This document shows, piece by piece, positions 53,995 to 62,278 of a DNA stretch of 64,000 bases (position 1 is its first letter; each line of letters opens with the position of its first letter). The stretch comes from Anaerolineales bacterium (GTDB lineage Bacteria > Chloroflexota > Anaerolineae > Anaerolineales > Villigracilaceae): contig JANJTV010000055.1 in the NCBI GenBank assembly GCA_024710905.1, positions 1 through 64,000 of the forward strand. The letters are read 5' to 3'. The notes under the pieces are model-generated. The model was not told where the DNA came from, did no database searches, and saw only the letters and a list, made by a program, of their open reading frames with translations. Both the position numbers and the translations under genes were made by a program.

Positions 53995-55539
53995 ATGATC
54001 CGCCACAAAGCATGGATGCTGGTTGCCCTGGCACCCTTACCCTTCTTGAGCCTTTACCTGGTTCACTTCCTGAAGGCGTCTGAAACCATAGTACCAACCG
54101 GCTTCCTGCAAACTGACATGGCTTATTATTCGGCCAACGGGCGCGAGATCTTTGAAGGTGGCAATGGCTGGTTATACCCAAATCCCTACAACGTAAATGG
54201 CGAAACCATATACTTTCACTGGTTCCCCTGGCTGCTGGGGGTTGGGATCAAGTTCATCGGGCTTGAACCTGGCGCGCAATATGTTGCCTACGGCATTGTT
54301 GCAGCCTTGCTGCTCAGCCTGCTCACCTACCGGTTGGTCTGCCTGCTCCTGCCAGACCCGCAATATCGTGGCGTCATTTTCCTGCTGTCCATGTGGGGCG
54401 GTGGATTCCTGGCCCTGGGGAAAATCATCCTGAACATCACACAGGGCCTGCCTATTTATGAAAACCCTCTGCTGTTTGACCCCGGCAATGGATACTGGCT
54501 GTTGAGCTGGGGACGGAACACAATCTACACAACCGAGGCGGTTTATCACTGCCTGTTTGCCGCTGCCTGGCTGTTCCTGCTCAAGAAGCGCTGGTGGATG
54601 GCCTTGCTTTGTACAGCGCTGCTGGCAGGCACTCATCCTTTTTCCGGCGTACAACTTTTACTGATCGTGATCGTCTACCTGTATGTTGTCAGCATCCTGA
54701 AAATGGAAGAACTCCCTGCCGCCCCGAGGCTGGCTTCGCTGGCGCTGTTTGCCCTGTTTGCCGGGTATTACTTCTGGTTCCTGGGTCAGTTTGAGTCACA
54801 TCGCGCCATCCAGGGCGGTTGGCAAATTGAATGGACTCTCCCCTGGGATACCCTGTTGCTGCATGAAGGCTGGCTGGTCGTCCTGGTACTGGTTGGTTTC
54901 TGGCGCATACAGAAGAAACCCTCTTCGAGCGAATGGCTATTCATCATCAGCGCATTGATCTCCCTTGGGCTGGCAAAGCACGACCTGTTCATCACCCCGC
55001 ACCAGCCGCTGCACTTCACCCGCGGCTATCTCTGGATGCCGCTCTTCCTGCTGGCCGCCCCGGTTCTGCAAAAAGGGCTGATACGATTACAGGATTCCCT
55101 GCCCGGGATGGCAGCGCGATTGGTCACTACCCTGCTCGTGTTTGCCCTGTGCGTGGACAATTTAACCTTCCTGGCCCTGACGTATGGCCCGAATGATTTC
55201 AGCCTGTACATGACCCGCAATGAGTATCAACTGTACCAATGGATTGATCAACAGGATTTGCAGGGCAACCTGCTTGTGCCAGGCGATCCGTTTCTCAGCT
55301 ACCTGGCCGCAACCTATACGTCACTGACGCCTTATCTCGGCCACTGGAGCATTACGCCAGATTATCGTGGCCGGCTGACCAATGTCCAGGCGCTCGAAAC
55401 CGGCCAGCAGGCTGGCCCATGGTTTGATGACATACATTATGTCATTGTCGAAAATAACCGGGTGATACAACTCCCCGCACTCGATCACTGGCGCGTTCTC
55501 CACCAACAAGGGGAGTTACTGCTGCTGGCCCGCCCCTAA
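53995..55539 (+). CDS. Polytopic membrane protein, GT-C glycosyltransferase-like
   Basis: 514 residues with about ten membrane helices. The first external loop has TGFLQTDMAYYSANGREIFEGG, where an Asp follows the first helix as in GT-C enzymes, and the rest resembles the two larger membrane proteins at 11.0-15.1 kb. The frame could extend to 53845 inside panE, but the ATG at 53995 lies seven nt after TATAAT and needs no ribosome site, so it is read as leaderless. Substrate unknown. Confidence 0.65.
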   Translation: MIRHKAWMLVALAPLPFLSLYLVHFLKASETIVPTGFLQTDMAYYSANGREIFEGGNGWLYPNPYNVNGETIYFHWFPWLLGVGIKFIGLEPGAQYVAYGIVAALLLSLLTYRLVCLLLPDPQYRGVIFLLSMWGGGFLALGKIILNITQGLPIYENPLLFDPGNGYWLLSWGRNTIYTTEAVYHCLFAAAWLFLLKKRWWMALLCTALLAGTHPFSGVQLLLIVIVYLYVVSILKMEELPAAPRLASLALFALFAGYYFWFLGQFESHRAIQGGWQIEWTLPWDTLLLHEGWLVVLVLVGFWRIQKKPSSSEWLFIISALISLGLAKHDLFITPHQPLHFTRGYLWMPLFLLAAPVLQKGLIRLQDSLPGMAARLVTTLLVFALCVDNLTFLALTYGPNDFSLYMTRNEYQLYQWIDQQDLQGNLLVPGDPFLSYLAATYTSLTPYLGHWSITPDYRGRLTNVQALETGQQAGPWFDDIHYVIVENNRVIQLPALDHWRVLHQQGELLLLARP

Positions 55540-56150
55540 AGAACAATTAATCCGCGGCGGGTGCCAATCGTCACCGCCTCGGTGCGGCTGGCAGCGCCCA
55601 GCTTGGCATAAATGGACGACAGGTGAAACTTGACCGTATGTTCACTGATTCCCAGTCGGGCGGCAATCTGCTTGTTGGCCAGGCCGCCTGCCATCAGTTG
55701 CAGCACTTCCAGTTCGCGGCCTGTCAGCGTTTCCACTGGCCCGGAATCATCTGCCGCCGAGTAATCCGGTGACCGCCACAATCCGCGCATCAAGGCAGGG
55801 GGCGCCACCCACAATCCCTCTGCCAGGGCATGAATCGCGGCGGATAACTGCTCTTCATTGCTGGAAATCGGCAACATTCCCCATACCCCGCCCGCCCCGG
55901 CCAATGCCCGAGCCACCCCCGCATCATCACTCAACACCAGCAATGCCGCCGCAGGCCAGTCCCGCGCCCCGCGCATGGATTCCACAGTCGGGTCGGCCAG
56001 CAGGATCACATCTGCGGCCGCACTCAATTGCCCGGCTTCTGCCAGGCTGGCCGCCTCCGCCGTGACAGAGATATCCGCCACGGCGGAGAGCAGGCCGCGC
56101 AAACCTACGCGCAATGGCAGGTTGGGGGCAACCACCAGCACATTAATCAT
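55536..56150 (-). CDS. NarL/LuxR-type regulator with a degenerate receiver domain
   Basis: 204 residues: receiver-like domain (1-~120) and LuxR helix-turn-helix (about 140-204, LTGRELEVLQLMAGGLANKQIAARLG). The acidic pair expected after strand 1 is replaced (LVVAPNLPLR), the strand-3 region reads VILLADPTVES, and the strand-5 lysine position reads GMLPISS. So phosphorylation is doubtful and this is probably a pseudo-receiver. It follows the HtrA-like protease gene by 31 nt and overlaps the membrane protein gene tail to tail. Confidence 0.82.
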   Translation of the reverse strand: MINVLVVAPNLPLRVGLRGLLSAVADISVTAEAASLAEAGQLSAAADVILLADPTVESMRGARDWPAAALLVLSDDAGVARALAGAGGVWGMLPISSNEEQLSAAIHALAEGLWVAPPALMRGLWRSPDYSAADDSGPVETLTGRELEVLQLMAGGLANKQIAARLGISEHTVKFHLSSIYAKLGAASRTEAVTIGTRRGLIVL

Positions 56151-56181
56151 AACGATGCCGCCCGCCTGTCAACGAAGAAGG

Positions 56182-57075
56182 TCACCGTTCGCCAACCGTC
56201 ACTTCCAGCAATGTAGGCACACCGCCGCGCAAGACCTGTAACCTGGCAGGCTTGCCGGCCACATCCCCACCCAGGGTGGCGAACAAGGCTTCATGGTCGC
56301 CTGCCGGGGTTTCATTCAGAGCCACCAGGATGTCTCCCACCAGCAACCCATCCTTCCCGGCCGGGCTGTCTTCTTCAATCCCCAGGATGAGTAAACCGGT
56401 GGGCTGGGCACGCTGGAGGCTGCCCTGCTGGGCCGATGAAATTTCCACCACCTGGGAGCGAATACCCAGGTAGCCGCGTTTGATGCGTCCGTGTTTGGCA
56501 AGGGTTTCGGCCACCCGCCAGGCGATGCCCACCGGGATGGTAATGGCCGTGCCGCCAAACCCGGAGGTGTTCAGCCCGAGCACGGAACCGTCGGCCGCCA
56601 CCGCCGGGCCGCCGGAAAAGCCGGGGTACGAAATGGCATCCGTGCGGATGTATGCCTCCAGCAGACCGCCGCGGTGGGTGCGCACCTGCCCACCCACCGC
56701 GCTGATCACACCCAGGCTGGCCTGCAAGCCCTCCTCCCCGACCCTGCCCAACAGCAGGGCAAACTGCCCGATGCGCGCCGGGGTTTTGCTTGGTTCAGCC
56801 GCCAGCGAGGCGGGTTTCTCCAAGCGCAGTAGGGCCAGGTCTGTGCCGGGGTCACGGCCAGCCAGTTTTACCGGAATGTTCGTGCCGTCGGCCAGGCTGA
56901 CCGAGATATTTTCTTCGCGCTCGACCACATGGTCGGCGGTCAGCACCAGGTCTTTGGAGTACAAAATACCCGTAGCCGGGATGCGACGGCGGGCATGCAC
57001 GGTGACCGTGGCCTTGCCCGCTTTTTCAGCGGCCTCGGCCAGGGCATTGGACAGGTCTACCAGTAGATTGGACAT
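56182..57075 (-). CDS. HtrA/DegP-like serine protease without export signal
   Basis: 297 residues: trypsin-like domain with triad H49 (LTADHVV), D79 (GTDLALL) and S154 (GFSGGPAV), and one C-terminal PDZ domain (~205-295, GLLILGIEEDSPAGKDGLLVGDILVALNE). The N-terminus MSNLLVDLSNALAEAAEKAG has no signal peptide or membrane anchor, so it looks cytoplasmic, unlike classical DegP. GGAGAAACGAAAC precedes the ATG; a TATACT lies 22 nt upstream. Likely co-transcribed with the pseudo-receiver regulator. Confidence 0.87.
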   Translation of the reverse strand: MSNLLVDLSNALAEAAEKAGKATVTVHARRRIPATGILYSKDLVLTADHVVEREENISVSLADGTNIPVKLAGRDPGTDLALLRLEKPASLAAEPSKTPARIGQFALLLGRVGEEGLQASLGVISAVGGQVRTHRGGLLEAYIRTDAISYPGFSGGPAVAADGSVLGLNTSGFGGTAITIPVGIAWRVAETLAKHGRIKRGYLGIRSQVVEISSAQQGSLQRAQPTGLLILGIEEDSPAGKDGLLVGDILVALNETPAGDHEALFATLGGDVAGKPARLQVLRGGVPTLLEVTVGER

Positions 57076-57097
57076 GTTTCGTTTCTCCTATGCCGCC

Positions 57098-57103
57098 AGT
57101 ATA
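57098..57103 (-). promoter_or_regulatory. -10 box upstream of the HtrA-like gene
   Basis: Minus-strand TATACT 22 nt before the ATG at 57075; the -35 region is weak (TGTGCA at about 17 nt). Confidence 0.4.
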
Positions 57104-57173
57104 GGGGAATGCGGGCGTTTGCACATCACCCGGGCGGGCGGGAGGCAGACTAGCCGTTTGGGCAGGCAAAGGA

Positions 57174-57731
57174 TTACTTTGTGGCTGCCAGGTGGGCAAT
57201 GATCTCATGGGTGGGCATCACCTGCCCGTAGGATTTCAACGCCGCCAGGAACGCCTTGTGGACATGATCGGCCGGGATGGTGGTCTCCCCATAGGATAGA
57301 TCGCGTGTGGCGCAGGCATCGGCCGCTAGCATTACCTGGAAGCCGAGGTCGGCAGCGGCGCGTACAGTGGCGTCCACACACATGTGGGTCATCATGCCAC
57401 AAATCACCAGTCGTTCGATGCCGTTTTCTTTCAGCATATCCAGCAGGTTGGTGTCGCGAAAGGCGTTGGGGAAGTTTTTCACCACCAGCGGCTCGCCTTC
57501 AAAATGCGCCACCAGGTCGTGGATGGTAATGCCATCCGTGCCGCGCAGGAAAAATGTGGAGCCGGGCCGCACGGATTCGTGCTGGATGTGGACGTGATAG
57601 CCGCCGTGTTCACGGAAGCATTGCAGCAGTTCGCGCGCCTGGCGGGCAGCAGCTTCCGCGCCGACCAGTTCCATTTTGCCGCCGGGGAAGTAGTCGTTCT
57701 GGATGTCAATCAGCAGCAGGGCTGTTTTCAT
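57174..57731 (-). CDS. Cysteine hydrolase (isochorismatase-like)
   Basis: 185 residues with the Asp-Lys-Cys triad of the family: D9 in LLIDIQND, K85 in VVKNFPNAF and C118 in CGMMTHMCVDATVRAA. Nicotinamidase, ureidoacrylate amidase and isochorismatase share it; HIQHESVRPGS does not decide between them. It precedes the HtrA-like gene with a 98-nt gap. Confidence 0.88.
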   Translation of the reverse strand: MKTALLLIDIQNDYFPGGKMELVGAEAAARQARELLQCFREHGGYHVHIQHESVRPGSTFFLRGTDGITIHDLVAHFEGEPLVVKNFPNAFRDTNLLDMLKENGIERLVICGMMTHMCVDATVRAAADLGFQVMLAADACATRDLSYGETTIPADHVHKAFLAALKSYGQVMPTHEIIAHLAATK

Positions 57732-57764
57732 ATCGTTGCCTTTTCGCTTTAAAAAATGATCTGA

Positions 57765-58142
57765 TCAAAACTTCATGCAGGGAATATAGGTCGAGGCGAT
57801 AATCCCGGCATAACTCGCCAGCAGGTCCCAAATGTCCGGTGTGCGGGCGGGCTGGAAAAACTGGCTCAATTCTTCGGCTGTGGCCAGCCCGATAGCGAGG
57901 AGTACGCCCCACAACACGGAAAACGCGCCCAGCCGGACGCGCCGGTATTTCAGCGCGGTGGAAAAAACATAGGCCAGGAGGCCGTAAATGACAAAATGAC
58001 CCAGCCGGTCGCCATTGGGAAAATCGTAGATGGCTTTCAGCCAACCGGGCATGCTGGCGGAATTGGCCCAGTAGGCAACCAGCGCGAACAGGAGCAGGCC
58101 CCACCCGGCCAGCCCCCACCAAAAGGCATTTTTCTTAAACAA
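57765..58142 (-). CDS. VanZ-like membrane protein
   Basis: About 125 residues with four hydrophobic segments; YDFPNGDRLGHFVIYGLLAYVF and ATAEELSQFFQPARTPDIWDLLASYAGI are VanZ-like motifs (the second such protein in the window, after 28888-29268). I prefer the TTG at 58142, which has AGGAAG eight nt upstream at the end of the RNase H gene; a GTG at 58199 inside that gene is the alternative. Function unknown. Confidence 0.75.
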   Translation of the reverse strand: MFKKNAFWWGLAGWGLLLFALVAYWANSASMPGWLKAIYDFPNGDRLGHFVIYGLLAYVFSTALKYRRVRLGAFSVLWGVLLAIGLATAEELSQFFQPARTPDIWDLLASYAGIIASTYIPCMKF

Positions 58143-58147
58143 GGGAA

Positions 58148-58771
58148 TCACTTCCTGCCAAAGTCGGCGGGGTTTTCGCCCCAGCGTTCGGTATCCCACT
58201 TGATGATGCCGGTCATGATGTTATGTTCGGCCAGCCATTTTTCGGAACGGGAGATCAGGTAGAACAGGGCAGCATTGTTGGCCGTGCGTTCCATTTTGGT
58301 GCGGCACACCCCCAATTTTACCCAACCAACAGCAATGACCGAATCGGAGTAGATCGGGCGGTTGACTTTTTGCTTGCGCATCCACTCCAGGGCATGGACA
58401 ATGGCCAGGAATTCGCCAACGTTGTTGGTGCCATCGGGGAAAGGTCCCATATGGAAAAGCTGCTCGCCGGTCTCGGTATCCACGCCGCGGTATTCGAGCG
58501 GGCCGGGCACACCAGCACAGGCTGCATCCACACAAATGGAGGGCAGGATGGGCTTGACTTCGGCGGTCTTCCATAGCCCGCGTGTGGCCGGACCGCCTTT
58601 ATAATCTTCATACTTGCGCTGGAAAGCCTCTTCGGCGGACGGGAGCGTCTCAAAGGCTTTATACTCCGCATCGGGGTAGCCCGAAACCGAATCTGAACAT
58701 TCCTTCCAGGAACCAAAAATCCCCGGCTTACGTCCCTTCCAAACCACATAATACTTGGTTGCTTTTTTCAT
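58148..58771 (-). CDS. rnhA: Ribonuclease H with N-terminal viroplasmin-type domain
   Basis: 207 residues from MKKATKYYVVWKGRKPGIFGSW, a viroplasmin-type RNA-DNA hybrid-binding domain (~1-50), followed by RNase H. Catalytic acids can be placed: Asp in SICVDAACAG, Glu in NNVGEFLAIVHAL, Asp in YSDSVIAVGW and Asp near WGENPADFG. It removes RNA from hybrids. The long upstream extension to 59341 lies opposite another gene and is rejected. The ATG lies seven nt after TACAAT, leaderless style. Confidence 0.9.
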   Translation of the reverse strand: MKKATKYYVVWKGRKPGIFGSWKECSDSVSGYPDAEYKAFETLPSAEEAFQRKYEDYKGGPATRGLWKTAEVKPILPSICVDAACAGVPGPLEYRGVDTETGEQLFHMGPFPDGTNNVGEFLAIVHALEWMRKQKVNRPIYSDSVIAVGWVKLGVCRTKMERTANNAALFYLISRSEKWLAEHNIMTGIIKWDTERWGENPADFGRK

Positions 58772-58778
58772 TATTAAA

Positions 58779-58784
58779 ATTGTA
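58779..58784 (-). promoter_or_regulatory. -10 box of the leaderless rnhA gene
   Basis: Minus-strand TACAAT ending seven nt before the ATG at 58771; no ribosome site lies between. Confidence 0.5.
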
Positions 58785-58825
58785 CACTGTTTTGAGACCA
58801 CAGGATAAAACGAAGAGGAGCTGAT

Positions 58826-59290
58826 ATGAAACGTACCCGCCCACAAACCGAGAAGAGTTATGGTATTCCTGAAGATGAAAACGGACTGCTGGCGTGGGAG
58901 GTTGTCAGCAGCCGCATGGCGCAGGCCAAAACGTACTGGGTGGCGACCGTCTCGCCGGGCGAAAAGCCGCATGCCATGCCCACCTGGGGTGTGTGGCTGG
59001 AGGAAACATTCTATTTTGGCGGCGGGCGCGATACGCGCAAAGCGAAAAACATTGCCCGCAACCCGCAGGTGGTGATTCACTCGGAAAGCGGGGATGATGC
59101 CATCATCCTGGAGGGGCAGGCCGTGGAAGTGCTGGATGAAACCTTGCAAATCAAGATTGATGACGCCTACGAAGCCAAATACGGCATGCGGCACGGCACA
59201 CCGGTCTGGCGGCTGGCGGTGAAACAGGTCTTTGCCTGGGAGATGAAAACGTATCCGCAGAGCGCGACCAAATGGGTGAATAATGATTGA
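58826..59290 (+). CDS. Pyridoxamine 5'-phosphate oxidase family (split-barrel flavin/F420-binding) protein
   Basis: 154 residues. Split-barrel pattern: MAQAKTYWVATVSPGEKPHAMPTWGVWLEETFYFGGG, then TRKAKNIARNPQVVIHSESGDDAIILEGQAVEV. Such proteins bind FMN, heme or F420 and reduce varied substrates. GAAGAGGAGCTGAT precedes the ATG, divergent from rnhA. Substrate unknown. Confidence 0.83.
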   Translation: MKRTRPQTEKSYGIPEDENGLLAWEVVSSRMAQAKTYWVATVSPGEKPHAMPTWGVWLEETFYFGGGRDTRKAKNIARNPQVVIHSESGDDAIILEGQAVEVLDETLQIKIDDAYEAKYGMRHGTPVWRLAVKQVFAWEMKTYPQSATKWVNND

Positions 59291-59324
59291 CTCTAAAACA
59301 AGCAAGTGATTTAGCCAAGAAAAC

Positions 59325-59346
59325 CTAACGCAAAGGCACAAAGCGG
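59325..59346. repeat. Degenerate intergenic repeat-like sequence
   Basis: CTAACGCAAAGGCACAAAGC followed by GG, resembling the sequences at 50794-50817 and 62191-62214. Nothing else is recognisable between 59291 and the hairpin at 59386. Confidence 0.4.
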
Positions 59347-59385
59347 CCTGGCGTCAATGAAATTCCTGAGCCGCGCTCGTGACAA

Positions 59386-59422
59386 ACAAAATCCCAGCTG
59401 CGAAATGCAACCGGGATTTTGT
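59386..59422. terminator. Bidirectional terminator between convergent genes
   Basis: Stem ACAAAATCCC / GGGATTTTGT (10 bp) around a 17-nt loop that itself contains TGC-GAAAT-GCA. It lies between the stops of the split-barrel gene (59290) and the CBS gene (59464), with T-rich flanks on both strands. Confidence 0.82.
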
Positions 59423-59463
59423 TCTTTAACTTGATGGATTAATCCCTGCAATCAGGGGCAGAC

Positions 59464-59865
59464 TTACCTTCTCCAGCCGATTTCCTCCACTGCCGCGAAG
59501 ATGTCCGAATCGGAGATGATGCCCACCAGGATGCCGTTATCGTCGGCAATCGGTAGGTGGTGGAACTTGTGCTCCTGCATGGTGGCCGAGGCCTGCTTAA
59601 GAGTCCACTCGGCTTTACCGGTGACGACCGGGGCGGTCATGATCTCGCGCACCCGCGTTTCAGCCGGGTTGCGTTCGGTCAGCACGATCTTGTTCGAAAC
59701 ATCGGTGGTGGTCAAAATGCCATAGCCACCCTGCTCGCCAGCCAGGTCCACCACCAGGCTGTGGATGCCGCGCCGTCGCATCAGGGTCATGGCGTGGCTC
59801 ACGCTGGTATCCGGGTCAATCACGATCACGGGGCTGGTCATCCAATCGCGTACGAGTGTCGGCAT
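59464..59865 (-). CDS. Two-CBS-domain protein
   Basis: 133 residues made almost wholly of a CBS pair: VRDWMTSPVIVIDPDTSVSHAMTLMRRRGIHSLVV and VREIMTAPVVTGKAEWTLKQASATMQEHKFHHLPIAD, ending GIISDSDIFAAV. CBS pairs bind adenine nucleotides and act as regulatory modules; no partner enzyme is fused or adjacent. CAAGGAGAGAGAC precedes the ATG. Confidence 0.92.
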   Translation of the reverse strand: MPTLVRDWMTSPVIVIDPDTSVSHAMTLMRRRGIHSLVVDLAGEQGGYGILTTTDVSNKIVLTERNPAETRVREIMTAPVVTGKAEWTLKQASATMQEHKFHHLPIADDNGILVGIISDSDIFAAVEEIGWRR

Positions 59866-59939
59866 GTCTCTCTCCTTGGTGGGGGAATTGGGGATGCCTT
59901 AATTATACAGAAACTATCCGCTTTTGGCCGGGCAAATCG

Positions 59940-60920
59940 CTACGGAACAGTGATAAAAACGCAGTCCATCGCCAGCAGTGAGCCATCCGCCGCAGAGAGG
60001 TCTTGCAGTTCAATGCGCAGCAGGCCGCCAGAGGGGCTGACGGTAAGCGGAATCGAGACATCGAAGGTTCCGGGTGCGCCAAAATCAGGCGCGTTGACCA
60101 TCACCGGCCCGGCCGCCAGTTCGGTGGCCGTCATGCCATCGTAAATGCGATAGGCCAGGTTGTTCTCGAAGGGTGCAATGCTGACATTCCCGGTCAGTTG
60201 CACCGCGCCGGACGCGCCGGTGAAATCAGCTGGCGACTCAATGGTGATCACCCGTTCGCTGCCGACCGGCGTAAAGGTGGTCATGCCAATTAATACCAAC
60301 TGGTTATCACGGAACAGGTAGGTTTGGGTGTACGGCACGCTCGGGCAGCAATGCGGGTCGTTCGGGCCGTAGGTCGTACCACCCAGGCGGATCTCGCTGC
60401 CTGTAAGAGTCAGCGATTCGATATTGAACTCGCCGATGTACAGGGTGGCCAGTTGCACCGGCTGGCCGTTGCTGTTGCCCAGCGCGCTCATAAAAATAAA
60501 GGTACCTGTGCCGCCAAAGTTGACTCCCAGAAGCACAACCGCGTCCTCCAGGCCGTCGCCGGTCAGGTCGCCAAAGGCCAGCGTGTCAAACAGGTAGGCC
60601 GAGTAAAAATCGGCTGCGGCAATCTCCGGCCCGGTCTGGTAGGCGCCATTCGCCAGGGTAAAGTTCAGCAGGCGGCCATCCATGTTCAGGCTGTAATTAC
60701 TGTTTTTCAACAGGTCAGCGGTGAACGGCGCGACGGGCAATTCCGGGTCCAGCAGCACGGGCGTGGCGGTCGCTTCTTCAACGGGCAGGAAGGGCGTGGA
60801 AGTTGGCTCAGTCACCGCAACGGGAGTCGCTGTGGGGTCGCCCGCCTCCGCAGGGGCCGCCCCGGTGCAGCCCGCCAGCAGCAGGGCCAGGATCAGGCTG
60901 GATAACAGGAATTTCTGCAT
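59940..60920 (-). CDS. Lipoprotein with C-terminal Gmad2-like immunoglobulin domain
   Basis: 326 residues. Lipoprotein signal ends LLAGC (lipid Cys ~18), then a Thr/Pro-rich linker to ~60. The middle part (GDLTGDGLEDAVVLLGVNFGGTG) resembles an FG-GAP/VCBS-like calcium-binding repeat. The last ~100 residues (ITIESPADFTGASGAVQLTG ... GLLRIELQDLSAADG) follow the Gmad2 bacterial Ig-like pattern. Probably a surface protein of unknown role. AAGGAGGATGA precedes the ATG; divergent from dinB. Confidence 0.75.
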   Translation of the reverse strand: MQKFLLSSLILALLLAGCTGAAPAEAGDPTATPVAVTEPTSTPFLPVEEATATPVLLDPELPVAPFTADLLKNSNYSLNMDGRLLNFTLANGAYQTGPEIAAADFYSAYLFDTLAFGDLTGDGLEDAVVLLGVNFGGTGTFIFMSALGNSNGQPVQLATLYIGEFNIESLTLTGSEIRLGGTTYGPNDPHCCPSVPYTQTYLFRDNQLVLIGMTTFTPVGSERVITIESPADFTGASGAVQLTGNVSIAPFENNLAYRIYDGMTATELAAGPVMVNAPDFGAPGTFDVSIPLTVSPSGGLLRIELQDLSAADGSLLAMDCVFITVP

Positions 60921-60987
60921 TTCATCCTCCTTGTTAAAACCACAACACGCCTTGCGCCAGGCGTCTCAAGCATAGACGACTGGGCTC

Positions 60988-61014
60988 GCGGGAAAGTTCC
61001 CGCCGCACTATAAT
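60988..61014 (+). promoter_or_regulatory. dinB promoter with palindromic operator
   Basis: Perfect 16-bp palindrome GCGGGAA-AG-TTCCCGC (60988-61003) in the -35 region, five nt before TATAAT (61009-61014), which ends six nt before the dinB ATG. No Shine-Dalgarno, so the mRNA is probably leaderless. The palindrome may be a LexA-type SOS operator. Confidence 0.55.
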
Positions 61015-61020
61015 CTGATT

Positions 61021-62184
61021 ATGCCACGGATCATCCTGCACCTCGACCTGGACGCCTTCTTTTGCGCAGTGGAGGAACTGCACAACCCCTCCCTGCAAGG
61101 CAAGCCCTTTGCGGTGGGCGGCCGCCCCGAGGAACGCGGCGTGGTGGCCAGCTGCTCTTACCCGGCCCGCGCCAGGGGTGTGCGCAGCGCCATGCCCATG
61201 AGCCAGGCCCTGCGCCTGTGCCCGGAGCTGATCATCGTTTCGCACGGGCGCGGCAAATATGGCGAGATGTCGAAACAGGTCATGGAACGCCTGCACAACC
61301 TGGCCCCGCTGGTCGAGCAAATTTCCATCGACGAGGCCTTTGTGGACATCAGCGACATGCGCCAACCGGCCCGCGAGATCGGCGCGCGCCTGCAACAGCA
61401 AATTTTGGAGGAGCTGCGCCTGCCCTGCTCGATCGGGATAGCGCCAAACAAGCTGGTGGCCAAAATTGCAACCGAAACCGGCAAAAAAGCGGCACAGGGA
61501 ACGGGCTACCCCCAGGCGCTCACCGTTGTGGAGGCCGGGCGCGAAGCCGACTTCCTGGCCCCGTTGCCCGTTTCCATGCTGTGGGGCGTCGGTCCAAAAA
61601 CGGAGGCCCGCCTGCGTGAGTTGGGAATCAGCCGCATTGGCCAACTGGCGGAAGTGGGCGAAAGCATGCTCAAAAGCCTGTTCGGTGAAAATGGCCGCGA
61701 CCTGGCCCGCCACGCGCTGGGAATCGACGAACGGCCGGTCACACCGGAGCACGAGACAAAATCCATTTCGCAGGAGACCACCTTTGCGCGGGATGTCAGT
61801 GATGACCGCCAACTGGAAAAAACCCTGCGCGAACTGGCCGCCGAGGTGGGCCGAAGCCTGCGCCGCGAACACCTGGCCGGGCGGACGGTGAAACTGAAAC
61901 TGCGCTGGCCCGATTTCACCACCCTGACCCGCCAGTCCACCTTGCCCGTGCCCACCGACCTGGACGATACGATTGCCACCACAGCCATCCTGTTAATGAA
62001 AAAAGCACGCCAGCCGGGCCAGTCCGTGCGCTTGATCGGCGTGGGCGTTAGCGGGCTGGGCGAGCCGATTCGGCAAATGGAGTTGTGGGGCGCGCGCGAG
62101 GACGAAAAAGCGCGTAAACTGCGCGCCGCGCTGGATGGCTTGCAGGAGAAATATGGCGAAAAAGTGGTGCGGCGCGGGAAGTAG
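61021..62184 (+). CDS. dinB: DNA polymerase IV (Y family)
   Basis: 387-residue error-prone translesion polymerase. The catalytic aspartates lie in HLDLDAFFCAVEE and SIDEAFVDISD; FAVGGRPEERGVVASCSYPARARGVRSAMPMSQAL is the fingers region, APNKLVAKIATE the thumb, and the little-finger domain follows, ending near LYRE-type WGAREDEKARKL. No obvious beta-clamp peptide was identified. The upstream palindrome suggests damage-inducible control. Confidence 0.95.
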   Translation: MPRIILHLDLDAFFCAVEELHNPSLQGKPFAVGGRPEERGVVASCSYPARARGVRSAMPMSQALRLCPELIIVSHGRGKYGEMSKQVMERLHNLAPLVEQISIDEAFVDISDMRQPAREIGARLQQQILEELRLPCSIGIAPNKLVAKIATETGKKAAQGTGYPQALTVVEAGREADFLAPLPVSMLWGVGPKTEARLRELGISRIGQLAEVGESMLKSLFGENGRDLARHALGIDERPVTPEHETKSISQETTFARDVSDDRQLEKTLRELAAEVGRSLRREHLAGRTVKLKLRWPDFTTLTRQSTLPVPTDLDDTIATTAILLMKKARQPGQSVRLIGVGVSGLGEPIRQMELWGAREDEKARKLRAALDGLQEKYGEKVVRRGK

Positions 62185-62190
62185 GGAAAA

Positions 62191-62214
62191 GGTTCACCGC
62201 AAAGGAACATGACG
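62191..62214. repeat. Degenerate intergenic repeat-like sequence
   Basis: GGTTCACCGCAAAGGAACAT followed by GACG just after dinB. It resembles the other two short GCAAAG/GCAGAG-type sequences in the window. Confidence 0.3.
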
Positions 62215-62278
62215 GGAACCAAACCCCGCCAAAAGTTGCTTTTTACGGGTATTTTTTGTATAGTAGTGGAAGCGGGTT

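Noticed and set aside
57706-58122. 138-residue minus-strand ORF overlapping the second VanZ-like gene
   Set aside because: The alternative frame (57765-58142) has VanZ motifs and clear membrane segments; this one is Arg/Pro-rich without domains.
58772-59341. N-terminal extension of the RNase H frame
   Set aside because: Opposite the split-barrel gene; the viroplasmin domain begins exactly at the ATG at 58771.
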